Assembly: GCF_002192695.1 (NCBI RefSeq)
Contig: NZ_MTLG01000117.1
Span: 1-64,000, forward strand
Direction of reading: 5' to 3'
Length of the DNA stretch: 64,000 nucleotides
Origin: Achromobacter xylosoxidans
GTDB lineage: Bacteria > Pseudomonadota > Gammaproteobacteria > Burkholderiales > Burkholderiaceae_B
Shown here: one piece after another, positions 50,949 to 59,679 of the stretch
How positions within the stretch are numbered: position 1 is the stretch's first letter
Layout of the letters: the number at the start of each line of letters is the position of its first letter
Made by a program: the position numbers and the translations under genes
The notes under the pieces: generated by a model
Databases searched by the model: none
Told to the model about the DNA's origin: nothing
What the model saw: the letters and a program-made list of their open reading frames with translations, nothing else

Positions 50949-52201
50949 GCATCAAACTGGGCTGCATCGCCGATGACTTCACCGGCGCCACCGACCTGGC
51001 CAACAACCTCGTGCGCGCCGGCATGCGCACGGTGCAGACCATGGGCATACCGGACGAACCGCTGCGCGGCGAGACGGACGCGGTGGTGGTCGCGCTGAAG
51101 ACCCGCACGCTGCCCGCGGCGGAGGCCGTGGCGCAGTCGCTGGCGGCGCTGGAGTGGCTGCAGGCGCAGGGCGCGGAACAGATCTACTTCAAGTACTGCT
51201 CCACTTTCGACAGCACGCCCGAGGGCAACATCGGGCCGGTCGCCGATGCGCTGATGACACGGCTGGGCACGGATTTCACCATCGCCACGCCGGCCTTTCC
51301 GGACAACAAGCGCACGGTGTTCAAGGGCTATCTGTTCGCAGGCGACGTGCTGCTGAACGAATCGGGCATGCAGCACCATCCGCTGACGCCCATGACCGAT
51401 CCCAACCTGGTGCGCGTGTTGTCCGCCCAGACCTCGCGCCGCGTCGGCCTGATCGACTATGGCGTGGTGGCGCGCGGCAGCGAGACCATCCGCGCCCGCA
51501 TCCGGGAATTGCAGGCGCAGGGGGTCGAGATCGCCATCGTGGATGCGGTGTCCAATGATGACCTGCTGGCATTGGGGCCGGCGCTTGCCGGCATGCCGCT
51601 GGTGACGGCGGGCTCGGGCGTGGCGATCGGACTGCCGGGCAACTGGGGCTTGACGGCGGCGTCCGCGCAAACGCGGCAAGCGCGCGCGCCAGGCATGCAG
51701 GCGGTGGTGGCGGGCAGTTGCTCGGCGGCTACCAATGGCCAGGTGGCCGCGTTCATTGAAAGCGGCCGGCCGGCCCTGGCGTTGGACCCGTTGCGGCTGG
51801 CGGCCGGCGATGATGTCGTGGGAGAGGCGCTGGCCTGGGCCGAGGCGCGCATCGACGACGGTCCCGTGCTGGTCTACTCCACCGCGCAGCCAGAGCAGGT
51901 GCGGCAGGCGCAGGGCGAGCTGGGCGCCGCCCGCGCAGGCGCCATGATCGAGGAGGCCATCGCGCGCGTCGCGGTGGGGCTGGTTGAACGCGGCGTGCGG
52001 CAACTGATCGTGGCGGGCGGCGAGACTTCCGGGGCGGTGGTGCAGGCGTTGGGACTGCGGCAGATCGCCATCGGCGAGCAGATCGATCCCGGCGTGCCCT
52101 GGTGCTCGGGCCATGCTTCCGCGGCGCACGTCGACATCCACATCGCGCTGAAGTCGGGCAACTTCGGCACGCGGGATTTCTTCATCAAGGCATTCGGCTA
52201 G
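50945..52201 (+). CDS. otnK: 3-oxo-tetronate 4-kinase (DUF1537 family)
   Basis: 418 residues, normal for DUF1537 kinases. The N-terminal domain has IADDFTGATDLANNL and TLPAAEAVAQ, with FKYCSTFDST; the C-terminal nucleotide-binding domain has AVVAGSCSAATNGQV and VAGGETSGAVVQAL. OtnK phosphorylates 3-oxo-tetronate at O4 with ATP, giving the OtnC substrate. It is the last gene of the operon and converges on the GntR gene 23 bases away. Confidence 0.9.
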   Translation: MSIKLGCIADDFTGATDLANNLVRAGMRTVQTMGIPDEPLRGETDAVVVALKTRTLPAAEAVAQSLAALEWLQAQGAEQIYFKYCSTFDSTPEGNIGPVADALMTRLGTDFTIATPAFPDNKRTVFKGYLFAGDVLLNESGMQHHPLTPMTDPNLVRVLSAQTSRRVGLIDYGVVARGSETIRARIRELQAQGVEIAIVDAVSNDDLLALGPALAGMPLVTAGSGVAIGLPGNWGLTAASAQTRQARAPGMQAVVAGSCSAATNGQVAAFIESGRPALALDPLRLAAGDDVVGEALAWAEARIDDGPVLVYSTAQPEQVRQAQGELGAARAGAMIEEAIARVAVGLVERGVRQLIVAGGETSGAVVQALGLRQIAIGEQIDPGVPWCSGHASAAHVDIHIALKSGNFGTRDFFIKAFG

Positions 52202-52224
52202 GCGCCTATCCGCGCCCGCCAGGC

Positions 52225-52932
52225 TCAGCGGTGCGCCTGGCTCAGCCGCTTGGCCGCATTCACCATGTGTATGCGCGCGGCCTCGCGGGCGCCATCCACA
52301 TCCTTGCCGCGTATGGCTTCGACGATGGCGATGTGTTCCTGCAGCACGGCGCGCATGAGGCTGGCGTGGCGGGCCTCGTTGGCGCGCGTGACGCGCGTGG
52401 CCGCTTCCAGGAACTGGCTGACGAAGGCCAGGGTCGTCAGGAAATAGGGGTTGCCGGTGGCGCGGGCGATGCTGCGATGGAAGGCCACGTCTTCCTGCAC
52501 GCCGTCGCCGCCGTTTGCCACCGCCTGCGAAATGGCGGCCAGCGCGGCGTCGATCTCCACCATGTCCTGCTTCTTGCGTACCGCCGCCGCCTGCGCCGCG
52601 ATCTCGGTTTCCAGCGCGCGCCGCAGGTCGACGATATGCAGCACGGCATCCAGCGAGGATAGATCGGCGGCATCGATGCGCAGGGCGCGGTTGCCGGACT
52701 GGCCGGTAACGTACACGCCGCTGCCTTGCCGGGCTTCCACGACGCCGTCCTGCCGCAGGCGCGACACCGCTTCGCGGATGACCGTGCGGCTGACGCCGAA
52801 CTGCTCCGCCAATGCGCTTTCCGTGGGTAATTTTTCTCCGGGCGGCACGCGGCCCTCGTCGATTTCGGCGAGCAGGCGCTTGGCGACCGTGTCGGTCAGC
52901 GTGGGAGGGGTGGGGAGCCGGGGAAATACCAT
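52225..52932 (-). CDS. GntR-family regulator (FCD type), probable otn regulator
   Basis: 235 residues: winged helix (LTDTVAKRLLAEIDEGRVPP, QFGVSRTVIREAVSRLRQDG) and FCD domain (VDLRRALETEIAAQAAAVR, EDVAFHRSIARATGNPYF, LQEHIAIVEAIRGKD). It converges on otnK. The short palindrome GTATGATAC at 52937-52945 lies immediately before its start codon, suggesting autorepression. Confidence 0.88.
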   Translation of the reverse strand: MVFPRLPTPPTLTDTVAKRLLAEIDEGRVPPGEKLPTESALAEQFGVSRTVIREAVSRLRQDGVVEARQGSGVYVTGQSGNRALRIDAADLSSLDAVLHIVDLRRALETEIAAQAAAVRKKQDMVEIDAALAAISQAVANGGDGVQEDVAFHRSIARATGNPYFLTTLAFVSQFLEAATRVTRANEARHASLMRAVLQEHIAIVEAIRGKDVDGAREAARIHMVNAAKRLSQAHR

Positions 52933-52936
52933 CGCC

Positions 52937-52945
52937 GTATGATAC
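52937..52945. promoter_or_regulatory. Palindrome at the GntR start
   Basis: GTATGATAC has four-base arms around one base and lies 5-13 bases upstream of the GntR start, in the ribosome-site zone. It resembles the GTATGATGAC upstream of otnC. Confidence 0.35.
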
Positions 52946-53012
52946 TGCGGGCCCTCGTGACGCGGACGTGGCGGCGTGTCCTTGGCTCTGCACGCACCCG
53001 CCCAGCGGGGCG

Positions 53013-53906
53013 CTAGGCGATGCCGTCGCGCGTGTCCAGATACTGCAGGAAACTCTGGTCTGCGGGGCTCAGCCCGCCCTGTTCGTGGCGGACCAGATAG
53101 ACGGGCAAGATGACTGGCGCAAGAGGCAGTTCGGCCAGGCTGGCGTCTCCTGCGGCCAGGCGGCGCGGCAGCGCCCCGATGCCGGTGCCGGCGCGCACCA
53201 GAGCGGCCAGCGCTTCGCCGTCCGGCGCTTCCGCCACGGTCGGACCTTCCAGGCCGGCGCGGATGCGATGCATGGAGAGCGCGGCCAGCGGCGAACCCGC
53301 TTGCTCGCCTTCATAGCCTAGCACCGGTGCGGCGCGCAGGTCATCGGCGGGCGCGGGAGCGCGGACGTAGTGGCTCATTTCCTGGTCGAACAGTTTGCGC
53401 TGCACCAGCACCGGACGGGCGTCGTGCGCGGACACCACGCCCAGCGCGGCGTTCTTCTGCGCGAGCTGGCCGAGGATGTCGTCGCAGGTGCCGCGCCTGA
53501 AGCGGAACCGCACCAGCGGATAGTCCTGCCGGTAGGCGGCGATCAAACCGGGCAGTTCCGGCCAGTGGACATGGCCGCTGAGGTGCAGGGTGACGATGCC
53601 CTGGATTTCGGCATGGGCCGCGTCCAGCGCGTTGGGCAGGGCCGTGACGACGCCGTAGATGTCGGCGCAATGGCGGTACAGTACTTCCCCCGCGGGGGTG
53701 GGCTGGAAAGCGGCAGCGCCGCCGCGTTCGATCAGGCGCCGCTCCAGGCGTTCTTCCAGGCGACGCAATGCCGCGCTGACAGAAGGCTGCGTCACTGACA
53801 GGCGGTGGGCGGCCAGCGTGATGCTGCGTTCCTGCACGATCACCATGAAGGTGCGCAGCAGGTTCCAGTCGAGCTGGTTGGCGAACTTGTCCAAGAGAGC
53901 GGTCAT
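53013..53906 (-). CDS. LysR-family transcriptional regulator
   Basis: 297 residues. The N-terminal helix-turn-helix is LLRTFMVIVQERSITLAAHR and SVTQPSVSAALRRLEERLE; the rest is a periplasmic-binding-like effector domain (GIVTLHLSGHVHWPELPGLI, LVRFRFRRGTCDDILGQLA). It lies 60 bases downstream of the last ABC transporter gene on the same strand and may be cotranscribed with it, so it may control that importer or the divergent DUF917/HyuA genes. Confidence 0.88.
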   Translation of the reverse strand: MTALLDKFANQLDWNLLRTFMVIVQERSITLAAHRLSVTQPSVSAALRRLEERLERRLIERGGAAAFQPTPAGEVLYRHCADIYGVVTALPNALDAAHAEIQGIVTLHLSGHVHWPELPGLIAAYRQDYPLVRFRFRRGTCDDILGQLAQKNAALGVVSAHDARPVLVQRKLFDQEMSHYVRAPAPADDLRAAPVLGYEGEQAGSPLAALSMHRIRAGLEGPTVAEAPDGEALAALVRAGTGIGALPRRLAAGDASLAELPLAPVILPVYLVRHEQGGLSPADQSFLQYLDTRDGIA

Positions 53907-53966
53907 GCCGGGCGACTCATATCAGCTGCATTTTTACCATCTTGCGCCATGCCTTGCCGCCCGCGG

Positions 53967-54917
53967 TCACGCTGGCGCATAGAGGTGGCAACGCACCTCG
54001 TGCGCATGGCCGGTGGCGTACAGGGCGGGCTGAGCGGCGCCGCAAAGGCCGGCGATGGCCTTGCCGCAACGCGAGGCGAAGGCGCAGCCGCGCGGCAGGT
54101 CGATGGGCGAGGGAATGTCGCCTTGCAGCGTGATGCGGCGCGCGGGCTGGCGGCCTTCGGGAACGGGGATCGCGTCGATCAGCGCCTCGGCGTAGGGGTG
54201 ACGTGGTTGGACGAAGACGTCTTCGGTGGGCCCCTGCTCGACGATGCGGCCCAGGTACATGACCGCCACCCGCGGGCATAGCGCTCGGATCACGGCCAGG
54301 TTGTGCGAGATGAACAGGTAGGAAAGGTTGAAGCGCGACTGCAGTTCCTTCAGGAACGACAGGATCTGCGCCTGCACTGAAACGTCCAGCGCCGAGGTCG
54401 GTTCGTCCAGAACCAGCAGCTTGGGCTTGAGCGCGATGGCGCGGGCGATGCATACGCGCTGCTTCTGGCCGCCGGAAAGTTCGTGCGGGTAGCGGCTGAG
54501 GAACTGGGCAGGCAGCCCAACCATCTCCATCAATTCGGCCGCCTGCGCGCGCAACCTGGCGCCACGCAAGTCCGTATGCAGGATCAGCGGCTCCGACACG
54601 CTGCGCTGGATGGTCATGCGCGGGTTCAATGCGGAATGCGGATCCTGGAAGATGAATTGCACCGAACGCCGCAAGGCGCGCAGGTCGCGCGGACTTAGCT
54701 GGGTGACGTCGCGGCCATCAAAGTGGACGCTGCCGAGGGATGGGTCCAGGGCGCGCGCGCACAACCGGCCCAGGGTGGACTTGCCGCAGCCTGATTCGCC
54801 CACCAGGCCGAGCGCCTGGCCCGGCTCGATCGCCAGGTTCACGTCGCTGACCGCGTGCAGCACGCGCCCGTCGTTCAGGCGGAAATCACGGGAAACGGAG
54901 CGCAGTTCAAGCAGCAT
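53967..54917 (-). CDS. Dipeptide/oligopeptide-type ABC transporter ATP-binding protein (DppF-like)
   Basis: 316 residues. Walker A GESGCGKSTLGR, signature LSGGQKQRVCIARA and Walker B LLVLDEPTSALD are intact; the C-terminal oligopeptide extension HPYAEALIDAIPVPE and CAFASRCGKA contains cysteines typical of Dpp/Opp ATPases that can hold an iron-sulfur cluster. It overlaps the upstream ATPase gene by 11 bases. It drives import through the permeases encoded upstream. Confidence 0.92.
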   Translation of the reverse strand: MLLELRSVSRDFRLNDGRVLHAVSDVNLAIEPGQALGLVGESGCGKSTLGRLCARALDPSLGSVHFDGRDVTQLSPRDLRALRRSVQFIFQDPHSALNPRMTIQRSVSEPLILHTDLRGARLRAQAAELMEMVGLPAQFLSRYPHELSGGQKQRVCIARAIALKPKLLVLDEPTSALDVSVQAQILSFLKELQSRFNLSYLFISHNLAVIRALCPRVAVMYLGRIVEQGPTEDVFVQPRHPYAEALIDAIPVPEGRQPARRITLQGDIPSPIDLPRGCAFASRCGKAIAGLCGAAQPALYATGHAHEVRCHLYAPA

Positions 54918-55932
54918 GGGTGGCAGTGCCGTAGGCGTGGTCTTGCGCCAGCAGGAGACAGGCGGCGGTGTGGCGGGGAGCTAGCGTCAGAGTGGGCGGC
55001 CGTTGCTGCGCGCAGGCGGGCACGGCTTGCGCGCAGCGCGCCTGGTAGCGGCAGCCCGTGGGCGGATGCAGCAGATTGGGTACCGTGCCGGGTATGCCAG
55101 CCAGGGCTTGCGCCGGTCTGCGCGGATGCGGCACCGAGGCCAGCAGGCCGCGCGTATAGGGATGGCGCGGGTTGTCGAACAGGTCTTCCACGGGCGCCGT
55201 TTCGACGACGGTGCCCGCGTACATGACGGCCACTCTGTCGCACACCCGCGAGATCACGCCCAGATCGTGCGAGATCAAAAGGATGGCCAGACCCAGGTCG
55301 CGCCGCAGTTCGTCCAGCAAATCCAGGATCTGCGCCTGGATGGTGACGTCTAGCGCCGTCGTGGGCTCGTCGGCGATCAGCAGCGACGGCGATCCCGACA
55401 GGGCCATGGCGATGAGCACGCGCTGGCGCTGTCCACCCGATAGTTGGTGCGGATAACGTTCCAGCTGCGTGTCCGGATTGGGCAGATGCACGCGTTCCAG
55501 CATCTCGGCAGCGAGCCGCCGGCGCTGGCTGCCGGAGCGCCGTTGGCTGCGCGGCTGGCCTGCGTCGTGCGCCGCGATCACCGCCGACATCTGGTCGCCG
55601 ATGGTGAAAAGCGGGTTCAAGTAGGTCATCGGATCCTGGAAAATCATGGAGATCTCCACGCCACGGATCCGGCGCATGGCGGCTTCGCCGATGCCCAGCA
55701 GGCTCTGGCCGCGGTAGCGCAGGTCGCCGCTGACGATGCGTGCGGGCGGACTGGGAACCAGGCCCAACACGCTTTTCGCAGTTACGGACTTGCCGCAGCC
55801 GGTTTCGCCCACGATGCCCAGGCTTTCGCCGGCGGCGATGCTGAGCGTGACGCCGTCCAGCGCCTGGTAGCTGCCGTCGAAGGTATCGAAGTGCAGGCGG
55901 AAATCGTCGAATTCCAACAGGGGAGCATTCAT
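54907..55932 (-). CDS. Dipeptide/oligopeptide-type ABC transporter ATP-binding protein (DppD-like)
   Basis: 341 residues from the ATG giving MNAPLLEFDDF, with AAGGAGCTGAGG upstream; the frame is open for 11 more codons. Walker A is GETGCGKSVTAK, the signature LSGGQRQRVLIAMA and Walker B LLIADEPTTALD. The C-terminal HPYTRGLLASVPHPRR and CRYQARCAQAVPAC cysteine motif mark the Dpp/Opp group. It starts five bases from the stop of the permease gene. Confidence 0.92.
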   Translation of the reverse strand: MNAPLLEFDDFRLHFDTFDGSYQALDGVTLSIAAGESLGIVGETGCGKSVTAKSVLGLVPSPPARIVSGDLRYRGQSLLGIGEAAMRRIRGVEISMIFQDPMTYLNPLFTIGDQMSAVIAAHDAGQPRSQRRSGSQRRRLAAEMLERVHLPNPDTQLERYPHQLSGGQRQRVLIAMALSGSPSLLIADEPTTALDVTIQAQILDLLDELRRDLGLAILLISHDLGVISRVCDRVAVMYAGTVVETAPVEDLFDNPRHPYTRGLLASVPHPRRPAQALAGIPGTVPNLLHPPTGCRYQARCAQAVPACAQQRPPTLTLAPRHTAACLLLAQDHAYGTATHAA

Positions 55933-55936
55933 GCCC

Positions 55937-56833
55937 TCAGCTCCTTTGCTTGGGATCGAGCACATCGCGCAGCCCGTCGCCGATCAGGTTGAAGCCCAAC
56001 ACCGTAAGGTAGATGGCCAGCCCTGGGAAAGCCGAGTACCACCACCATTGCGGCAGGTAGTTGCGGCCCACCGAGATCATGGCGCCCCACTCGGGCGAGG
56101 GCGGCTGAGCGCCCAAGCCCAGGAAACCCAGGCTGGCCGCGCTGAGGATGGCCATGCCCATGTCCATGGACGCCTTGATGACGATGGGCGACACGCAGTT
56201 GGGCAGAATGTGGACGAACACGATGCGCAAGGGGCCCGCGCCCATCATGCGGGCCGCGTCGATATAGACCTCGCCCTTCAGGGACAGGGTCTTGGCCTGC
56301 ACCAGCCGCACATAACCCGGCCACCACACCAGCGACAGCGCGATCATGGCGTTCAGGATGCCAGGGCCCAGCGCGCCCACGATGGCGATGGCCAGCACCA
56401 GGCCCGGCACCGACAGGAAGATGTCGGTGACGCGCATGATCAGTTCCTGCACCCGGCCGCCGAAGTAGCCGGCGATGACGCCCAGCGGCACGCCGATGAG
56501 CGCGGCGATGCAAGTGATGGTGAGGCCGATCTGCAGCGAGGTGCGGGCGCCGAGAATGACGCGCGACAGCACGTCGTTGCCCATTTCGTCGGTGCCGAAC
56601 CAGTGGGTGGAACTGGGCGGCAGCAGCTTCTGCGCCAGCTTGACGGAGCCGGCGGCGTCTTCGGGATAGGGCGCGAGCCAGGGGGCGAACAGCGCCACCA
56701 GCAGGAATGCGATCACGATGACCAGGCCCAGCATGGCGGACTTGTTGCGCGCGAAGGTGGCCGCGTACAGGCGCAGTTGTCTGGACAGGCCGTGCTGCGT
56801 GCGCGGCGGCGGGGAGATGGCCGTGGTGGACAT
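55937..56833 (-). CDS. ABC transporter permease (DppC-like)
   Basis: 298 residues with about six membrane segments. The N-terminus has a cytoplasmic stretch, then LGLVIVIAFLLVALFAPWLA and the periplasmic WFGTDEMGNDVLSR typical of DppC. The EAA loop is MMGAGPLRIVFVHILPN. It pairs with the DppB-like permease six bases upstream. The importer probably carries a peptide-like or cyclic amide substrate, given the divergent hydantoinase-type genes. Confidence 0.92.
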   Translation of the reverse strand: MSTTAISPPPRTQHGLSRQLRLYAATFARNKSAMLGLVIVIAFLLVALFAPWLAPYPEDAAGSVKLAQKLLPPSSTHWFGTDEMGNDVLSRVILGARTSLQIGLTITCIAALIGVPLGVIAGYFGGRVQELIMRVTDIFLSVPGLVLAIAIVGALGPGILNAMIALSLVWWPGYVRLVQAKTLSLKGEVYIDAARMMGAGPLRIVFVHILPNCVSPIVIKASMDMGMAILSAASLGFLGLGAQPPSPEWGAMISVGRNYLPQWWWYSAFPGLAIYLTVLGFNLIGDGLRDVLDPKQRS

Positions 56834-56839
56834 AGGACT

Positions 56840-57850
56840 CTAGCCTTGATGACGGACCCTCGGGTCCAGCATGCCGTAGATGATGTCGATGATGAAGTTG
56901 ATCAGCATGAAGCTTGCGCCCAGCACCAGCGTGACACCCATGATGGGCTGGAAATCGGAGTTCATGGTGGCTTGCACCGCATACAGGCCGATGCCGGGCC
57001 AGTCGAACACCGATTCGATCAGCACGGTGCCGCCCAGCATCCAGCCGAAGCGCAGGCCTATCATGGCCAGCGTGGGCAACATGGCGTTGCGCAGCGCGTA
57101 CTTGGCGATCACGCGCCAGGGCGCTACCCCGTGCGCCCGCGCCGCCACGATGTAGTCTTGCCTCAGCACTTCCAGCATTTCCGCGCGGTTCACCCGGATG
57201 ATGGAGGCTAGCGCGGGAAACGCCAGCGCCAGCGCCGGCAGGATCATGTAGCTGAGCGCGGAAACAAAGGTCTCGAAGTCGCCGCGCAGCAGGCTGTCGA
57301 TGGTGTAGAAGCCCGTGAAGGGATCCGGCGGACTCGCCAGCATGTCCAGTCGGCCCCCCAGCGGCAGCCATTCCATGTGCTGCGCGAACAGGTATTTCAG
57401 CAGCAGGCCCAGGGAGAACATCGGAAATGCCACGCCGGAGGTCGATAGCAGCCGGATCAGATGGTCCGGCCAGCGGTTCTGCGTCGCCGCCGCGATGGTG
57501 CCCAGCGTCACGCCGCCGACGATGGATAGCAGGATCGCGAAGCTCACCAGTTCCAGCGTGGCGGGGAAGTAGCGCAGCAGATCCTGAAACACTGGCCGCG
57601 TGGTGGTGATGGAACGTCCCAGGTCCCCATGCAGCACGCCGCCCAGGTAGTTGCCGAATTGCACCAGCACCGGCCGGTCCATGCCGTATTCGGCGCGGAT
57701 GGTCTGCACCATCGCCTCGGTGGCGTTGGGGCCGGCCGCCAGGCGCGCGGGATCGCCCGGCGCCACGTGCGAGATCGTGAAGGTGATGGCCAGCAGCCCG
57801 GCCAGCATCAGCAGCATGAAGGCCGAACGTTTGAGTATGAAGCGCAGCAT
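56840..57850 (-). CDS. ABC transporter permease (DppB-like)
   Basis: 336 residues with a single N-terminal helix (LLMLAGLLAITFTISHVAPG, then DPARLAAGPNATEA) and five more membrane segments. The EAA-type loop is VAPWRVIAKYALRNAMLP. Conserved GGTVLIESVFDWPGIG lies near the C-terminus. It follows the binding protein gene by 14 bases. Confidence 0.92.
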   Translation of the reverse strand: MLRFILKRSAFMLLMLAGLLAITFTISHVAPGDPARLAAGPNATEAMVQTIRAEYGMDRPVLVQFGNYLGGVLHGDLGRSITTTRPVFQDLLRYFPATLELVSFAILLSIVGGVTLGTIAAATQNRWPDHLIRLLSTSGVAFPMFSLGLLLKYLFAQHMEWLPLGGRLDMLASPPDPFTGFYTIDSLLRGDFETFVSALSYMILPALALAFPALASIIRVNRAEMLEVLRQDYIVAARAHGVAPWRVIAKYALRNAMLPTLAMIGLRFGWMLGGTVLIESVFDWPGIGLYAVQATMNSDFQPIMGVTLVLGASFMLINFIIDIIYGMLDPRVRHQG

Positions 57851-57864
57851 GACGCCTGTATTTC

Positions 57865-59445
57865 CTAGCGGCCGATGTACAGCGGGTAGAGATCGAACTC
57901 GCTGGCCATGCGGATCGGCGAATCCAGCAGGCCCTGCACGTAGTCGCGGGAGGCCGTGGTGCGGTCGCGGATCATGCCAAAGATCTCGGGCTGGTCGGCG
58001 ACGATGCGACGCTGGATCTCTTCGTACAGCGGCTGGCGCTGCGGCCAGGCCGACAGCGTGCGGGCGCGGTCGATCAGCGCGAACAGTTCGGGGTCATCCA
58101 GGAAGTGCGTGCCGTAGTACTGGCCCCAGGAACCCTTGTGATACATGTAGGCCACGGATTCCGGATCGATCGACATCACCGAGGTGAATGACGCGAAGAT
58201 GTCCGGCGAGGTCTCGACCTTGGCGCCGCGCGCCACCATGTTGGGCCAGGTCAGCGGCACCATGCGGATCGTGATGCCCAAGGGCTTGAGATTGTCGATC
58301 AGCAGCAGACCCATCTGGCGTTCTTCTTCCAGGCCTTGCACGTACACGTACTCGAGCTCGATGCCGCCTTGCGGCCACTTCGACTTGCCCATGTAGGCGC
58401 GCGCCTTGTCCATGTCGCGGCGAGGCATGTCCGGCACCGCGATATGGCCCTGCACCGACGGCGGGAACGGGCTGTCCATCAAGCGGGCCTTGCCGTTATA
58501 GATCTTCAGCAGCGAGTCGTAGTCGAAGGCGTAGGCCAGGGCGCGCCGCAGGTTCAGGTCGGAGGTGTATTTGCCCTGCGTATTGAACTTGAGACCGAAG
58601 CCGCCCATGCCGGGCTTGCGGCCGATCTTGACGCCCTTGACCGTGGCGAGCTGGTCGATGTCTTCCGGCGACAGGCTGCCGGCGATGTCGATCTCGCCAC
58701 GCGCCAGCGCGGCGCGGCGGCTGGAGTTCTCGGTGATGACGCGGTAGATGATGCCGCCCAGGCGCGCTTTCTCGGGTTGGGGCCAGCCCTTCCAGTAGTC
58801 GTTCCAGGTTTCCAGCTCGTAGAGCGAGTTCGGTTCCACGCGCTTGACGCGGAACGGGCCGGAGCCGGCGGTGTGCTCGGTCAGCCATTGCTGGCCATAA
58901 TCGCCGTTCTGCTCGTGCGCCATCGCTTCCTTGACGTTGACCACGTACCACCAGGGCACCAGTCCCAGGAATGCCGCATAGGGTCGGGTCAGCTTGAAGC
59001 GGATGGTCTGGGGATCGTCGACCACGATGTTCTCAGCCTTGAGGAAGTCCGAGAACATCCAGGCGGGGCCCTTGTTCAGCTTCAGCGTGCGCTCGAACGA
59101 GGCTTTTACCGCGGCCGCATCCACGGGATCGCCATTCTGGAACTTGGCGCGCGGATCGAGCTTGAAGGTCCACTCGGTGGCGTCCTCGTTGGCAGACCAC
59201 GAGGTGGCGAGCCAGGGCTTGAGCTCCGGCGGGTCGCCCTCGTACTTCAGCAAGGCGTCATACGTGGCTTGCTGGATGGTGCGGATGGACAGGTCGTACT
59301 TCTGGGCCGGGTCCATCACGGACACGGCCTGCTGGCCGCCGATGACCAGTATGCGCTTGCCGTTCGAGGTCTCGAACGCATGCGAGGCCGCCGGCGCGCA
59401 GGCGATGGCCGCTGCCAGTAGGAAGTTGCTCAGGCGTTGCCGCAT
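57865..59445 (-). CDS. ABC transporter substrate-binding protein (family 5, DppA-like)
   Basis: 526 residues from the ATG giving MRQRLSNFLL, with AAGGGGAAA upstream; the longer frame is not coding. A signal peptide ends near ASHAFETS. The family 5 features are TIQQATYDALLKYEGDPPEL, WTFKLDPRAKFQNGDPVDAA and NLRRALAYAFDYDSLL. It captures the solute for the adjacent permeases. Family 5 proteins bind peptides, nickel, glutathione or other compounds; the linkage to DUF917 and HyuA points to a hydantoin-, oxoproline- or peptide-like ligand. Confidence 0.92.
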   Translation of the reverse strand: MRQRLSNFLLAAAIACAPAASHAFETSNGKRILVIGGQQAVSVMDPAQKYDLSIRTIQQATYDALLKYEGDPPELKPWLATSWSANEDATEWTFKLDPRAKFQNGDPVDAAAVKASFERTLKLNKGPAWMFSDFLKAENIVVDDPQTIRFKLTRPYAAFLGLVPWWYVVNVKEAMAHEQNGDYGQQWLTEHTAGSGPFRVKRVEPNSLYELETWNDYWKGWPQPEKARLGGIIYRVITENSSRRAALARGEIDIAGSLSPEDIDQLATVKGVKIGRKPGMGGFGLKFNTQGKYTSDLNLRRALAYAFDYDSLLKIYNGKARLMDSPFPPSVQGHIAVPDMPRRDMDKARAYMGKSKWPQGGIELEYVYVQGLEEERQMGLLLIDNLKPLGITIRMVPLTWPNMVARGAKVETSPDIFASFTSVMSIDPESVAYMYHKGSWGQYYGTHFLDDPELFALIDRARTLSAWPQRQPLYEEIQRRIVADQPEIFGMIRDRTTASRDYVQGLLDSPIRMASEFDLYPLYIGR

Positions 59446-59585
59446 TGGTATTTCCCCTTGTATATCGCTCGCCGGTTGGTGCCGGAAACCGTGGCCTGAT
59501 ATTTGCAGATGCACCACCCGGCGGCAAATAAATACGAAGAATGCGGCACATAGGTTCAACACATGCAGGGCGCATGATTTGGGTC

Positions 59586-59604
59586 TATGCGCGTCATGCG
59601 CATA
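59586..59604. promoter_or_regulatory. Palindrome in the divergent promoter region
   Basis: TATGCGC and GCGCATA flank GTCAT in the 234-base space between the binding protein gene and the DUF917 gene. It is 76 bases before the DUF917 start and 141 before the binding protein start, a fair position for a shared operator. The LysR protein encoded at the end of the transporter operon is one candidate binder. Confidence 0.5.
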
Positions 59605-59679
59605 TTCAATTTGCCCGGCCTCTTTCTCGCGAAGTAAGGTTTGCTTCCCATCCCGGTTCCCTTCAGAACACATCGAACC

